Shown here piece after piece: positions 32,639-39,311 of a DNA stretch of 44,132 nucleotides. Under the pieces are notes generated by a model. That model was not told where the DNA came from. It saw only the letters and a program-made list of their open reading frames with translations, and did no database searches. The translations under genes and the position numbers were made by a program. Source of the stretch: CAYMEK01 sp964389305 (lineage in GTDB: Bacteria > Spirochaetota > Spirochaetia > SZUA-6 > DRHE01); the NCBI GenBank assembly GCA_964389305.1, contig CAYMEK010000034.1:1-44132 (forward strand). The letters run 5' to 3'. Position 1 is the stretch's first letter. Every line of letters begins with the position of its first letter.

Positions 32639-34059
32639 TCAGTCCTCCTCTTCATGGCCAGCAACCGGTACACGTGTATATCGCTTTTCTTGCCCTTTAC
32701 CCGCAGGTTGTAAGGGCCCTTGGTCCGGACCCGCTCAATTACCGGGGTGTACACGCTTTCCGTAATGAGGATCATCCCGGGCTTGGCCTGGTCGCACAGC
32801 CTGGAGGCGGTATTGACGTGGTCGCCGATGGCGGTGAAATCGGCTCGCTGCGACGATCCCACCAGGCCTAGGATCACCTCCCCGGTGTTGATGCCGATAC
32901 CCACGGCCAGCCCTCCGTACCTGTTCCGGTGGTGCATGATCTCGTTCTGGATTTCCAGGGCGCTCAGGCAAGCGTGCTCCTCCTTGTGCTCACCGGAAAA
33001 AATGGCCACGATCTCATCGCCAACGTATTTATCCACGTCCCCCCCGTTTCTCTGAATGATGGCGGTCTGGAGGTTGAGCACCTTGTTGAGCGAATCGACC
33101 ACGGTTTCCGGATCGTTTCTTTCCGAGAAGGAAGTGAAGCTGCGTACATCGCTGAAAAACAGGGTCATCTCCCGCTTGGCCCCCTTCTCCTGATTCCTAA
33201 TAGAGCGGATCGTCGAGGAGGAAACGAACTTCGACAGCTCGAAGCGCTCGTACAATCCCTCCACCATCTGGTTGACCGTCTCGCCGAGGGCTCCGATCTC
33301 ATCGCGGTTTTTCACCTCCACCTGAGCGGTGAAATCTCCTCCGGTGACCGTGGCACAGACATCCCCGATATGTTTCACCGGCCGGATCAGGGTACTGTGC
33401 AGATACAGTGACAAAAGCAGAGTAAGGATCAGCACCACTACCACGAAAATCCCGGAGGCAACCAAAACGTTGCTGCGTTGCTGATTCACCAGAGGGGTAA
33501 TGTCCGAAGTAATGTTGATTACTCCCCGGACCGTGTGGGAGCTGCCGTGGCAGCGGGTGCACTTGGGCAGATTCAAAAGAGGCTTGTAAATCGTAAAAAG
33601 TGTCTGTCCCTCTACCGTCTCCTGGAAAAGTACCGGCCGCCGTTGCCCAACCGAGCGGTTGAAGGTTTCATTCCTGTCCATGACCATCACGTTCTGGGGG
33701 AACACCTCTTTGGGCTCGAAAGCCTGGTAGCCGAGGTTGCGGTTTACCACCTCGATCGTCGAGTTGTCGGAAAAGGCCTGTACCCCGCTTTCCCGCAACA
33801 AAGCGATATGATAGGCGGGGTTACGCAGACCGATGTCCTCGAAGAGCTGGACCGCAATCGGCGCTTCCCCCGGCAGCATGGCGTTTTTCACGGATTGGTA
33901 GAGAATGTCCGCCTGCTGGCCAAGGCTACCCTCGCTGGAATCCCGAAGACCGAGGTTCTGGGAATAGGCGAAGTAGGCGATGACCACCCCTACTCCGACG
34001 ATCAGGCTGAAGATGATGATCAGGTTAATCTTGCGGGTAAGGGGGACGAAGCGCTTCAT
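32635..34059 (-). CDS. Membrane adenylate cyclase with periplasmic CxxCH sensor domain
   Basis: Class III nucleotide cyclase, 474 residues from ATG 34059; ATG 34089 would add ten residues, and neither has a good ribosome-binding site. Order: membrane helix (about 13-32); a periplasmic Tll0287/DUF3365-like sensor with CTRCH (167-171), a c-type haem motif; a second membrane helix (about 198-220); a HAMP segment; then the catalytic domain. There, Asp304 in FFSDVRSF and Asp348 in YVGDEIVAIF bind metal, and TAIGDHVNTASRL carries the transition-state Asn/Arg. The Lys in DKYVGD and the Asp in the later motif favour ATP over GTP. It probably makes cAMP when the haem senses a redox change or gas. It heads a three-gene operon. 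Confidence 0.87.
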   Translation of the reverse strand: MKRFVPLTRKINLIIIFSLIVGVGVVIAYFAYSQNLGLRDSSEGSLGQQADILYQSVKNAMLPGEAPIAVQLFEDIGLRNPAYHIALLRESGVQAFSDNSTIEVVNRNLGYQAFEPKEVFPQNVMVMDRNETFNRSVGQRRPVLFQETVEGQTLFTIYKPLLNLPKCTRCHGSSHTVRGVINITSDITPLVNQQRSNVLVASGIFVVVVLILTLLLSLYLHSTLIRPVKHIGDVCATVTGGDFTAQVEVKNRDEIGALGETVNQMVEGLYERFELSKFVSSSTIRSIRNQEKGAKREMTLFFSDVRSFTSFSERNDPETVVDSLNKVLNLQTAIIQRNGGDVDKYVGDEIVAIFSGEHKEEHACLSALEIQNEIMHHRNRYGGLAVGIGINTGEVILGLVGSSQRADFTAIGDHVNTASRLCDQAKPGMILITESVYTPVIERVRTKGPYNLRVKGKKSDIHVYRLLAMKRRTE

Positions 34060-34119
34060 CCGCAAATTATTGACGGCCGCTACGGCCATGTCAAGGAGCC
34101 ACCGACGGCAGTCCTCTGC

Positions 34120-34131
34120 AGCCCCTTGGGG
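34120..34131 (+). repeat. Direct repeat, left edge of island (att-like)
   Basis: AGCCCCTTGGGG, repeated exactly at 37885-37896. In both places the frame reads Ala-Pro-Trp-Gly, as at the end of a large serine recombinase. At this left copy it continues into an Ile-Glu-Pro-Thr-like tail. This marks a possible integration boundary. Confidence 0.4.
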
Positions 34132-34272
34132 AATCGAACCAACACACCGGCTCCAAATAATACTCGAATACAATCTACCTAGTTATAGTGAATTAGCGAC
34201 ATCAGGCGAGCTAATCGTATTTACGAATCCGACAAGCCGAAAGTATCTCGTAGTGGGTCGTGGCCAACAAAC

Positions 34273-34301
34273 TTGATATGTAGACCTTAATCCTGGATAA
34301 T
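34273..34301 (+). promoter_or_regulatory. Promoter of hicAB
   Basis: TTGATA (34273-34278), 17-base spacer, GATAAT (34296-34301). The predicted transcription start is only a few bases before ATG 34312. Confidence 0.5.
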
Positions 34302-34311
34302 CACGAGAGAA

Positions 34312-34578
34312 ATGGCACGATTGACCAAGCTTCTTAATATCATCTTAAAAGGCACATCAGATACCAATATTCCTTTTAGCGAACTATGTAGCCTGTTGAG
34401 AAGACTTGGCTTCGTGGAGCGGGTCCGAGGTGATCACCACATCTTCACGAAGGATAACGTCCCAGAAATCATCAATATACAACCGAAAGGCTCCAAGGCC
34501 AAGGTCTACCAAGTCAGGCAGATCCGTGATATTATTCTGAAGTATAAACTTGGGGGTCAAGACGTTGATACGGTATGA
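34312..34578 (+). CDS. hicA: HicA-family mRNA interferase toxin
   Basis: An 88-residue double-stranded-RNA-binding-fold toxin that cuts mRNA. It contains the family pattern ELCSLLRRLGFVERVRGDHHIF. The catalytic histidine lies in the RGDHH position (most HicA have GSHH), and the closing segment reads VYQVRQIRDIILKY. The sequence is more A+T-rich than surrounding core genes, suggesting transfer. It overlaps hicB by 14 bases if the TTG start is used. All family landmarks are intact, so the toxin is probably active. Confidence 0.85.
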   Translation: MARLTKLLNIILKGTSDTNIPFSELCSLLRRLGFVERVRGDHHIFTKDNVPEIINIQPKGSKAKVYQVRQIRDIILKYKLGGQDVDTV

Positions 34579-34774
34579 AATGATCATCTACTGGAGCCAT
34601 GAAGACGATGCATTCATTGCCGAGGTTCCTGAGCTTCCAGGATGCATGGCTGATGGTTCTACATACAAGGAGGCTGTCGATAACGCCGAAGTCGTGATCC
34701 AGGAATGGATTGAGACGGCTAAAGAGCTCGGTAGGCCGATTCCACAGCCGAAGGGTAGATTGATCTTCGCATAA
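34565..34774 (+). CDS. hicB: HicB-family antitoxin
   Basis: A 69-residue antitoxin with the partial RNase H-like HicB fold: IYWSHEDDAFIAEVPELPGC, then ADGSTYKEAVDNAEVVIQEW. A proline-rich tail PIPQPKGRL closes it. TTG 34565 is preferred because GGGGG precedes it at normal distance and the family begins IRYEMIIYW; ATG 34580 is possible and would leave a 1-base gap after hicA. It lacks the C-terminal DNA-binding extension seen in longer HicB, so it may not regulate its own promoter. Confidence 0.85.
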   Translation: MIRYEMIIYWSHEDDAFIAEVPELPGCMADGSTYKEAVDNAEVVIQEWIETAKELGRPIPQPKGRLIFA

Positions 34775-34821
34775 AATCCGGTCTCTCATACAAAAGCCTG
34801 ATGACTCGCTCCTCCTCAAGA

Positions 34822-34893
34822 AAACAAAGAGGTGGTCGTCAATTCGACGCCACCTCTTGTTTGGGTTTCTATCTACTAAAATAGCCCCTACGG
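34822..34893 (+). repeat. Serine-recombinase 3'-end scar, copy A
   Basis: This stretch is a diverged copy of 37819-37893. Shared pieces are CAAAGAGGTGG, CGTCA, GCCACCTCTT, TTTGGGTTTCTATCTAC and TAGCCCCT. Read in the recombinase frame with small indels it ends in Ala-Pro. It contains a hairpin: AAGAGGTGG (34827-34835) with CCACCTCTT (34850-34858) and an inner CGTC/GACG stem. No longer coding here. Confidence 0.65.
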
Positions 34894-34913
34894 ATCTCAA
34901 GGTCCTTTGTAAG

Positions 34914-34987
34914 CTCTTGCTAATTCTTGCAGATATATAGAGATAAATCAAGGTGCATCTGCACACTCTTGCAGGTTCTTGCATATA
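34914..34987 (+). repeat. Two imperfect short direct repeats in a gene-free A+T-rich stretch
   Basis: CTCTTGCTAATTCTTGCAG then ATATA at 34914-34937 and CTCTTGCAGGTTCTTGCATATA at 34966-34987 share the pattern CTCTTGC-N3-TTCTTGCA. They are the main feature of the gene-free region 34775-35151, besides the scar at 34822-34893 and the hairpin at 35116-35142. No function is evident. Confidence 0.45.
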
Positions 34988-35115
34988 ACTGGTACATTAT
35001 TTGCTTACAATTCTGCTCATATTTTAGCGCCCAGATAGTTAAGTATTGTTGCCATGTTCTGAAGTTATGTCTTCTCAGTCATTCTGGACCCGAAAGGAGC
35101 GAAGCTGCGGCTTTT

Positions 35116-35142
35116 GAGCCGCCCGGACGATCCGGGCGGCTC
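35116..35142. terminator. Strong GC-rich hairpin after truncated amidohydrolase
   Basis: GAGCCGCCCGGA (35116-35127) and TCCGGGCGGCTC (35131-35142) form a perfect 12-base stem with a 3-base loop, ten bases beyond the stop of the minus-strand amidohydrolase operon. There is no T run on the downstream (minus) side, so a terminator role is probable only from stability and position. Confidence 0.5.
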
Positions 35143-35151
35143 TGCATTCGG

Positions 35152-35799
35152 TTACGCGCAGCTCCTGACGTTGCGGACGAGTTCGAAGCCCTGCAGTCGC
35201 TTCCTGATGAGATAGTCGAAGAGGAAGCTCCCCATGCGCCATCGCTTCGCCTGAAGGTAGTGAAGCATGCCGATGTTTTCCGCGAGGAACGACTCGATGC
35301 CACAGGTGTGCGTGAGGATTATACGGGTCTTTGACATCGATCGGATTCGGTCGAAGTAGAGCAATCGAGCATACGCGAGTACACTGTCCAAGTAGCGCGG
35401 ATTCGCAAGTGGGACGCCTGAAGTGTCTACCGGATGGAGCAGCAGCTGCGCGCCTCGGCGGTCGATCTCATCGATTAGCGGTGTGTATACGCCGTCGTCG
35501 AGGGTCTTCTCACCGACTATCGGCACGATGCAGACGCCGTCGAGCCCGAGTTCCCCAAATACCCGTTCAGTCTCATCGAGCGATTCGTCAAGCAACGGAA
35601 ACGGGAGAAGCCCGAACCGTCTCGCGGCGTCGGGCGCGATGCGCGAGACAGCATCATTTCGCATTTTAACGCGAGCGCCCAGCTCGTCGCTTCGATCCCA
35701 GGGGAGATCCTCGACTTCAGGCAGAATGATCATATCGCTGCTTGCGCCCACGACGTCCTGCGTCCTCGTCGTCTCATTCGTGTGAAGGTGTGTAATCAT
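35152..35799 (-). pseudogene. Amidohydrolase-2 family protein, apparently truncated at C-terminus
   Basis: A 215-residue relative of the next gene (metal-dependent amidohydrolase/decarboxylase, ACMSD-like superfamily). It has a THLH motif at the N-terminus, then RFGLLPFPLLDES, FGELGLDGVCIVPI and DEIDRRGAQLLLHPVDTSG, followed by ILTHTCGIESFLAENIG. Relatives continue for about 70-80 more residues to an FGSDHPF-like segment carrying a metal-binding Asp. Here the frame stops at TAA 35152-35154, close to the edge of the recombinase-scar zone, so that Asp is missing. The start overlaps the upstream gene by ATGA, so it is still translated as part of the operon. It may be inactive, or may work with the intact partner. 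Confidence 0.65.
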
Positions 35800-36683
35800 C
35801 GATTTTCCTCTATTATGTGAGCGTCAATGAGGCACGCTGCGTTCTGGCCGAAAACGGCCTCCAGGACCTCTTCATTTTCGCTCCAGGTCTTCTCGATCTG
35901 CGATTTCCAGTAGCGCGCTTTTCGAGCCCACGGATAGTCGCTGCCGAAGGTAATTCTCGACGCGCCGAAGGTACTTCGGATCGATTCGAGTGGAGCGGGT
36001 TCTGCGACTTTTGCGGTGTCGCAGTAAATTCGGAGTCGTTTCGAAACGATATCGCCTATTACCGGCAACGCTCCGCCGCCATGCCCCAATATAAAGGTGA
36101 TGTTGGAGTAGCGCTCGAACACGCCCGCAGCTTCCATCTGCAATGCGGTGCGCGATGTATCTATGAACCAGCCATAAAAGCCCACGACGAGACCTTCGTA
36201 TCGTGAGTCAACTGGGTCGGTCGCGTGAATAAAGACCGTTGCAGCCCGGCGGTCGATTTCCCGGAACATCCGGTCAAACCGTGGGCTATCCAGATACGTT
36301 CCGCCTCCATTCGATAGTAGCCCGATGCCCTCGAACTCAAGCTCGTCCAGAACGTAAACGGCCTCTGCAATCGCTGCTTCGGAGTCGCCGAGCGGAATAA
36401 CACCAAACGCACCAAACCGGTCCGGTCGGCGCGAGCGAACTGTCGCGAGGTAGTCGTTCACCCGTCGTGCAAGTCCGTTTGGATCCAGAGCCGGTTCCAC
36501 TCCCGGCGTTGAAAGCGAGAGCATCGCTCGCTCGATTCCCACCGAATCCATCATCTTGAGTGACTGTTTCGGGCTCCACTTCGGAAAGGCGAGGGTACTC
36601 ACCTTCCGTACGCCTGCCTCATTCATCGCCTCGACGTAGAACGGAGGCACTGCGTGGTGGTGCGTGTCGATTCTGATCTTCAT
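35796..36683 (-). CDS. Amidohydrolase-2 family metal-dependent hydrolase/decarboxylase
   Basis: A 295-residue TIM-barrel enzyme. It starts at ATG 36683 behind AGAGGAGAA. The metal ligands are visible: IDTHHHAVPPFY (HxH) at the start, the histidines in TVFIHATDP and FILGHGGGALP, and Asp in ITFGSDYPW near the end. Relatives in this branch decarboxylate aromatic acids such as 6-methylsalicylate or gamma-resorcylate, or hydrolyse lactones and amides; the substrate is unknown. It is co-transcribed with the truncated paralogue, divergent from a TetR regulator, and preceded by strong operators, so expression is probably induced by a small molecule. Confidence 0.82.
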   Translation of the reverse strand: MKIRIDTHHHAVPPFYVEAMNEAGVRKVSTLAFPKWSPKQSLKMMDSVGIERAMLSLSTPGVEPALDPNGLARRVNDYLATVRSRRPDRFGAFGVIPLGDSEAAIAEAVYVLDELEFEGIGLLSNGGGTYLDSPRFDRMFREIDRRAATVFIHATDPVDSRYEGLVVGFYGWFIDTSRTALQMEAAGVFERYSNITFILGHGGGALPVIGDIVSKRLRIYCDTAKVAEPAPLESIRSTFGASRITFGSDYPWARKARYWKSQIEKTWSENEEVLEAVFGQNAACLIDAHIIEENR

Positions 36684-36700
36684 CTCATTCTCCTCTAAAC

Positions 36701-36773
36701 TATTGAACAATTTTCGTTCAATAAGTTCAATATAATTCATTGAATTGACTTGGTCAAGTATTTTGTACAAAAT
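36701..36773. promoter_or_regulatory. Divergent promoter region with tandem TetR-type operators
   Basis: Two inverted repeats with the same core: TATTGAAC-N7-GTTCAATA (36701-36723) and TTCAAT-N7-ATTGAA (36726-36744). A further 14-base perfect palindrome ATTTTGTACAAAAT is at 36760-36773. The minus-strand promoter for the amidohydrolases is TTGACC (36757-36752), 17 bases, TATATT (36734-36729); its -10 lies within the second repeat. A plus-strand -35 TTGACT (36745-36750) with -10 CAAAAT (36768-36773) fits tetR. Binding by the TetR protein would block both directions. Confidence 0.75.
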
Positions 36774-36802
36774 AAGATCAGAAAGTTCATAACGAGGCGT
36801 AT

Positions 36803-37375
36803 ATGAACGGATATCAGCGTAGGACCGAAGAAAAGAAGCAACAGATCTTTGACGCCGCACGGGAGCTCTTCGGTAAGCATGGATTCAAAAAGGTCACCGT
36901 CGAAGAGGTGGCCGACCTTGCCGGTGTATCAAAGGTCACGATCTACACGTACTTCAATAGCAAGGTCGGACTGATTCGCGCGCTCGTGGACGAAACGTTC
37001 CGTGAGCGGAAGTCGACAATTGAGGAGCTCATCCACAGCGACCTCTCATTTCCGGAAAAGCTCAACACACTTATCATACAGAAGGCGGATGCCTCGGCGA
37101 GTTACTCGCGGGAGTTCCTTCGGCAGATTGTGGAGCACCCTGCGTGGCGGAACCAGCCGGCAGAAGAGCTGGACGCCCTCGTTGCCGAGCTGATGGAGCA
37201 GGGTAAGCGGGAGGGCTATGTGAGCGAGCGAGCATCCTTGCGGGCGCTCCGGCTCTACCTAGACATCTTCAGAGCCGGTACGGAAGGAACGGTGGAAATG
37301 CTCTCCGCGTTGTCGCCCGACGAGCTAAAACAAATCATCGCAATGTTCTTCCACGGGCTGTCTGCGCCGCTCTGA
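36803..37375 (+). CDS. TetR-family transcriptional regulator
   Basis: A 190-residue one-component regulator. The N-terminal helix-turn-helix is typical: IFDAARELFGKHGFKKVTVE, then EVADLAGVSKVTIYTYFNSK, with VDETFRERK after it. The C-terminal helical domain (about 60-190) binds an unknown ligand. The gene is divergent from the two amidohydrolase genes, and the operators at 36701-36773 sit between them, so it very likely represses them and itself. The weak ribosome-binding site (GAGGCG) fits low expression. Base composition is lower in GC than the core genes, fitting the island. Confidence 0.88.
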   Translation: MNGYQRRTEEKKQQIFDAARELFGKHGFKKVTVEEVADLAGVSKVTIYTYFNSKVGLIRALVDETFRERKSTIEELIHSDLSFPEKLNTLIIQKADASASYSREFLRQIVEHPAWRNQPAEELDALVAELMEQGKREGYVSERASLRALRLYLDIFRAGTEGTVEMLSALSPDELKQIIAMFFHGLSAPL

Positions 37376-37606
37376 TTTCCGTTATCATGGCTGTTCCGTC
37401 ACATGTCTCCTGTACCTGCCGATTCGGCGGTCTTTCTGTCAGACATCCGTTGACACAACCGCGTCAGGTACTCGCCCGTTCTAACCGCCGCCGTCTCCAT
37501 CTCCGGCTCCTCTAGCCCGATCTCGAACAGCTCGGTATAGCCGATGCCGACGAGCCCGGGTAGGGTCGCCAATCGTGTCTCGACCGCCTGGGCAGTCAGG
37601 TTTATA

Positions 37607-37897
37607 AACAACCAGGCAAACCGGCTTTCCGAGCAGGAGGGCCAGATCCAAGAGTGCCTCTGGGCGCTGGAAGATGAAATCAACGCCGTCCAGACCCTCA
37701 CCTACAACCCCCAGGAAACCTGCGACCAGATCTCTGAGTTCATGCGTGCTTTCCCTTACCTCATGGATGGAGAGCGGAAATCGTTGGTTGATTCACTGGT
37801 TACCGAGGTGGTGGTGAAACACAAAGAGGTGGCCGTCATCTTGAGGCCACCTCTTTCTGGTTTTGGGTTTCTATCTACCGAATTAGCCCCTTGGGGT
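37607..37897 (+). pseudogene. Large serine recombinase, C-terminal remnant
   Basis: About 97 codons matching the coiled-coil and tail of large serine recombinases (resolvase/integrase with zinc-ribbon domain): NNQANRLSEQEGQIQE, ALEDEINAVQTLTYNP, then FMRAFPYLMDGERKSLVDSL and VTEVVVKHKEVAVILRPP, ending STELAPWG. The catalytic serine domain and zinc ribbon are absent. The frame has no proper start and runs on into the argH 3' end, so it is a scar. Partial copies of its end occur at 34822-34893 and possibly around 34108-34150. Confidence 0.75.
37823..37856. repeat. Perfect 12-base inverted repeat in recombinase tail
   Basis: AAAGAGGTGGCC (37823-37834) and GGCCACCTCTTT (37845-37856) with a 10-base loop. 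The outer stem is kept in the scar at 34827-34858, while the inner pairs differ there but still pair. Confidence 0.8.
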
Positions 37898-37943
37898 AGG
37901 GCCTGCAGGCGGCCCCGGCAGTCTCCGGGCGATGCGGCCGTCT

Positions 37944-39311
37944 TCAGTCGTACAGCGGCACCTTGAAGCCGGCCAGGGACTCGATCCGGCTTTCGCTCTC
38001 ACGGGCTCTCTCCGCCAGCCGCTCCCTGCGGCTTCGTATCTCCCCGGCCGTCCGCTCGAGACCCAGGTTGCCGGTGGTTCCGCTGTAGCTCCTCTCGTCA
38101 ATCGCCCGGTAGGGATCCCGGCCTTCCAGGGCCTGGAGGTTGTTACCCACCCGGCGGTAGGCGTCCCGGAACGGCTCGCCCCGGCCTACCAGCTCCAAAG
38201 CCAGGTCGGTGGCGTAGATCTCGGGCGGGAAGGCGCCCGCAAGCCGCTTCTCGTCGATGCCGAGCTTCTCGATCACCAGGTTCATCACCCGTACGCTGGC
38301 CAGCCCGAGCTTCACTCCCCGCAGGAACGGGGCCTTGGTCTCCTGAAAATCCCGATTATATCCCGAAGGCAGCGCGCGGATGATGCTCTTCACCTGGGCG
38401 TTGAAGGCGCTTACCGTAGCCGTCCTGGCCCGCAATAGCTCCAGCATGCAGGGATTCTTCTTCTGGGGCATGATGCTGCTGCCGGAAAACAGCTCGTCAG
38501 GCAGGTTGAAGTAGCCGAACTCCGGAAGAGAGAAGAGGATCAGATCCTGGGCCAGCTTGCTGAGGGTGAGCATCACCTGCTCCACCGCCTCGAGAACCAC
38601 GGACTCGAACTTGCCGCGGCTGTTGTTCACATACAACACATTGTTCTGCACCCGCTCGAAACCCAGGGCTTCGCAGATCATCTCCCGGTCGAGAGGAAGC
38701 GGCACTCCGTAGCTGGCCGCAGAGCCCAGGGGGGAGCTGTTGTTCAGCGTGAAAGCGGCATCCACCAGGACCAGCTCGTCCAGCAGCTCCTCGGCCCAGG
38801 CACCTGCCCACAGGCCTACCGAGGAAGGCATAGCTATCTGCAGATGGGTGCGGCCCGGCATCGGTACGCCCTGATGACGGCCGGCGAAATCGATCAGTGC
38901 CCCGGCCAGGTCGAGGCAGGCGCCCTCGAACTGCAGCAGGAAGGAGCGGGTATAGAGCCTGAGGGCGGCAATGACCTGGTCGTTTCGGGACCGGCCCGTG
39001 TGAATCTTCTTTCCGGCCTCCCCGACGGCGGTTACCAGATGGTTTTCGATGGCCGTATGGCAGTCTTCGTCTTCGCTCTTGATGGGAAAACGGCCTTCTC
39101 GCTGCAGGCGGATGATGTTTCCCAGCTCTTTACGCAGGGCCGCCTGCTCCTCCTGCTTGAGAATGCCGATCTTGGCTAGCATGGCGGCCTGGGCCATGCT
39201 GGCGACGCAATCCGCGGCTACCAGGCCGGCGTCCAAAAGGGCGTCTTCCCCGACCGTATAGTCCTCGATCAACCTGTCCAGGGTATAGCCCTTCTGCCAG
39301 AGTTTGCTCAT
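37944..39311 (-). CDS. argH: Argininosuccinate lyase
   Basis: Last step of arginine biosynthesis: argininosuccinate to arginine and fumarate. The product is 455 residues, normal length, started at ATG 39311 after AGGAAAGGAAA. Family signatures are the fumarase/aspartase motif SSIMPQKKNP with its flexible catalytic-serine loop, plus GRSRNDQVIAALRLYTR and PGRTHLQIAMPSSVGLWA. It overlaps argG by ATGA, forming an argGH operon. Its 3' end is touched by the recombinase remnant coming from the other strand, but the protein ends normally. Confidence 0.96.
   Translation of the reverse strand: MSKLWQKGYTLDRLIEDYTVGEDALLDAGLVAADCVASMAQAAMLAKIGILKQEEQAALRKELGNIIRLQREGRFPIKSEDEDCHTAIENHLVTAVGEAGKKIHTGRSRNDQVIAALRLYTRSFLLQFEGACLDLAGALIDFAGRHQGVPMPGRTHLQIAMPSSVGLWAGAWAEELLDELVLVDAAFTLNNSSPLGSAASYGVPLPLDREMICEALGFERVQNNVLYVNNSRGKFESVVLEAVEQVMLTLSKLAQDLILFSLPEFGYFNLPDELFSGSSIMPQKKNPCMLELLRARTATVSAFNAQVKSIIRALPSGYNRDFQETKAPFLRGVKLGLASVRVMNLVIEKLGIDEKRLAGAFPPEIYATDLALELVGRGEPFRDAYRRVGNNLQALEGRDPYRAIDERSYSGTTGNLGLERTAGEIRSRRERLAERARESESRIESLAGFKVPLYD

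Noticed and set aside
34108..34150. tRNA T-arm-like sequence on the minus strand (GGTTCGATTCC)
   Set aside because: The T-stem has the wrong pairing and loop size, and no acceptor, anticodon or D arm can be drawn. The same bases also read as a recombinase tail on the plus strand.
34914..34987. CRISPR array
   Set aside because: Only two imperfect short units, no regular spacers and no cas genes in the window.
37399..37701. Minus-strand 100-codon frame beside tetR
   Set aside because: No start context and no recognisable motifs; the right half overlaps the recombinase remnant in antisense. Could be a transposase scrap, but not supportable.
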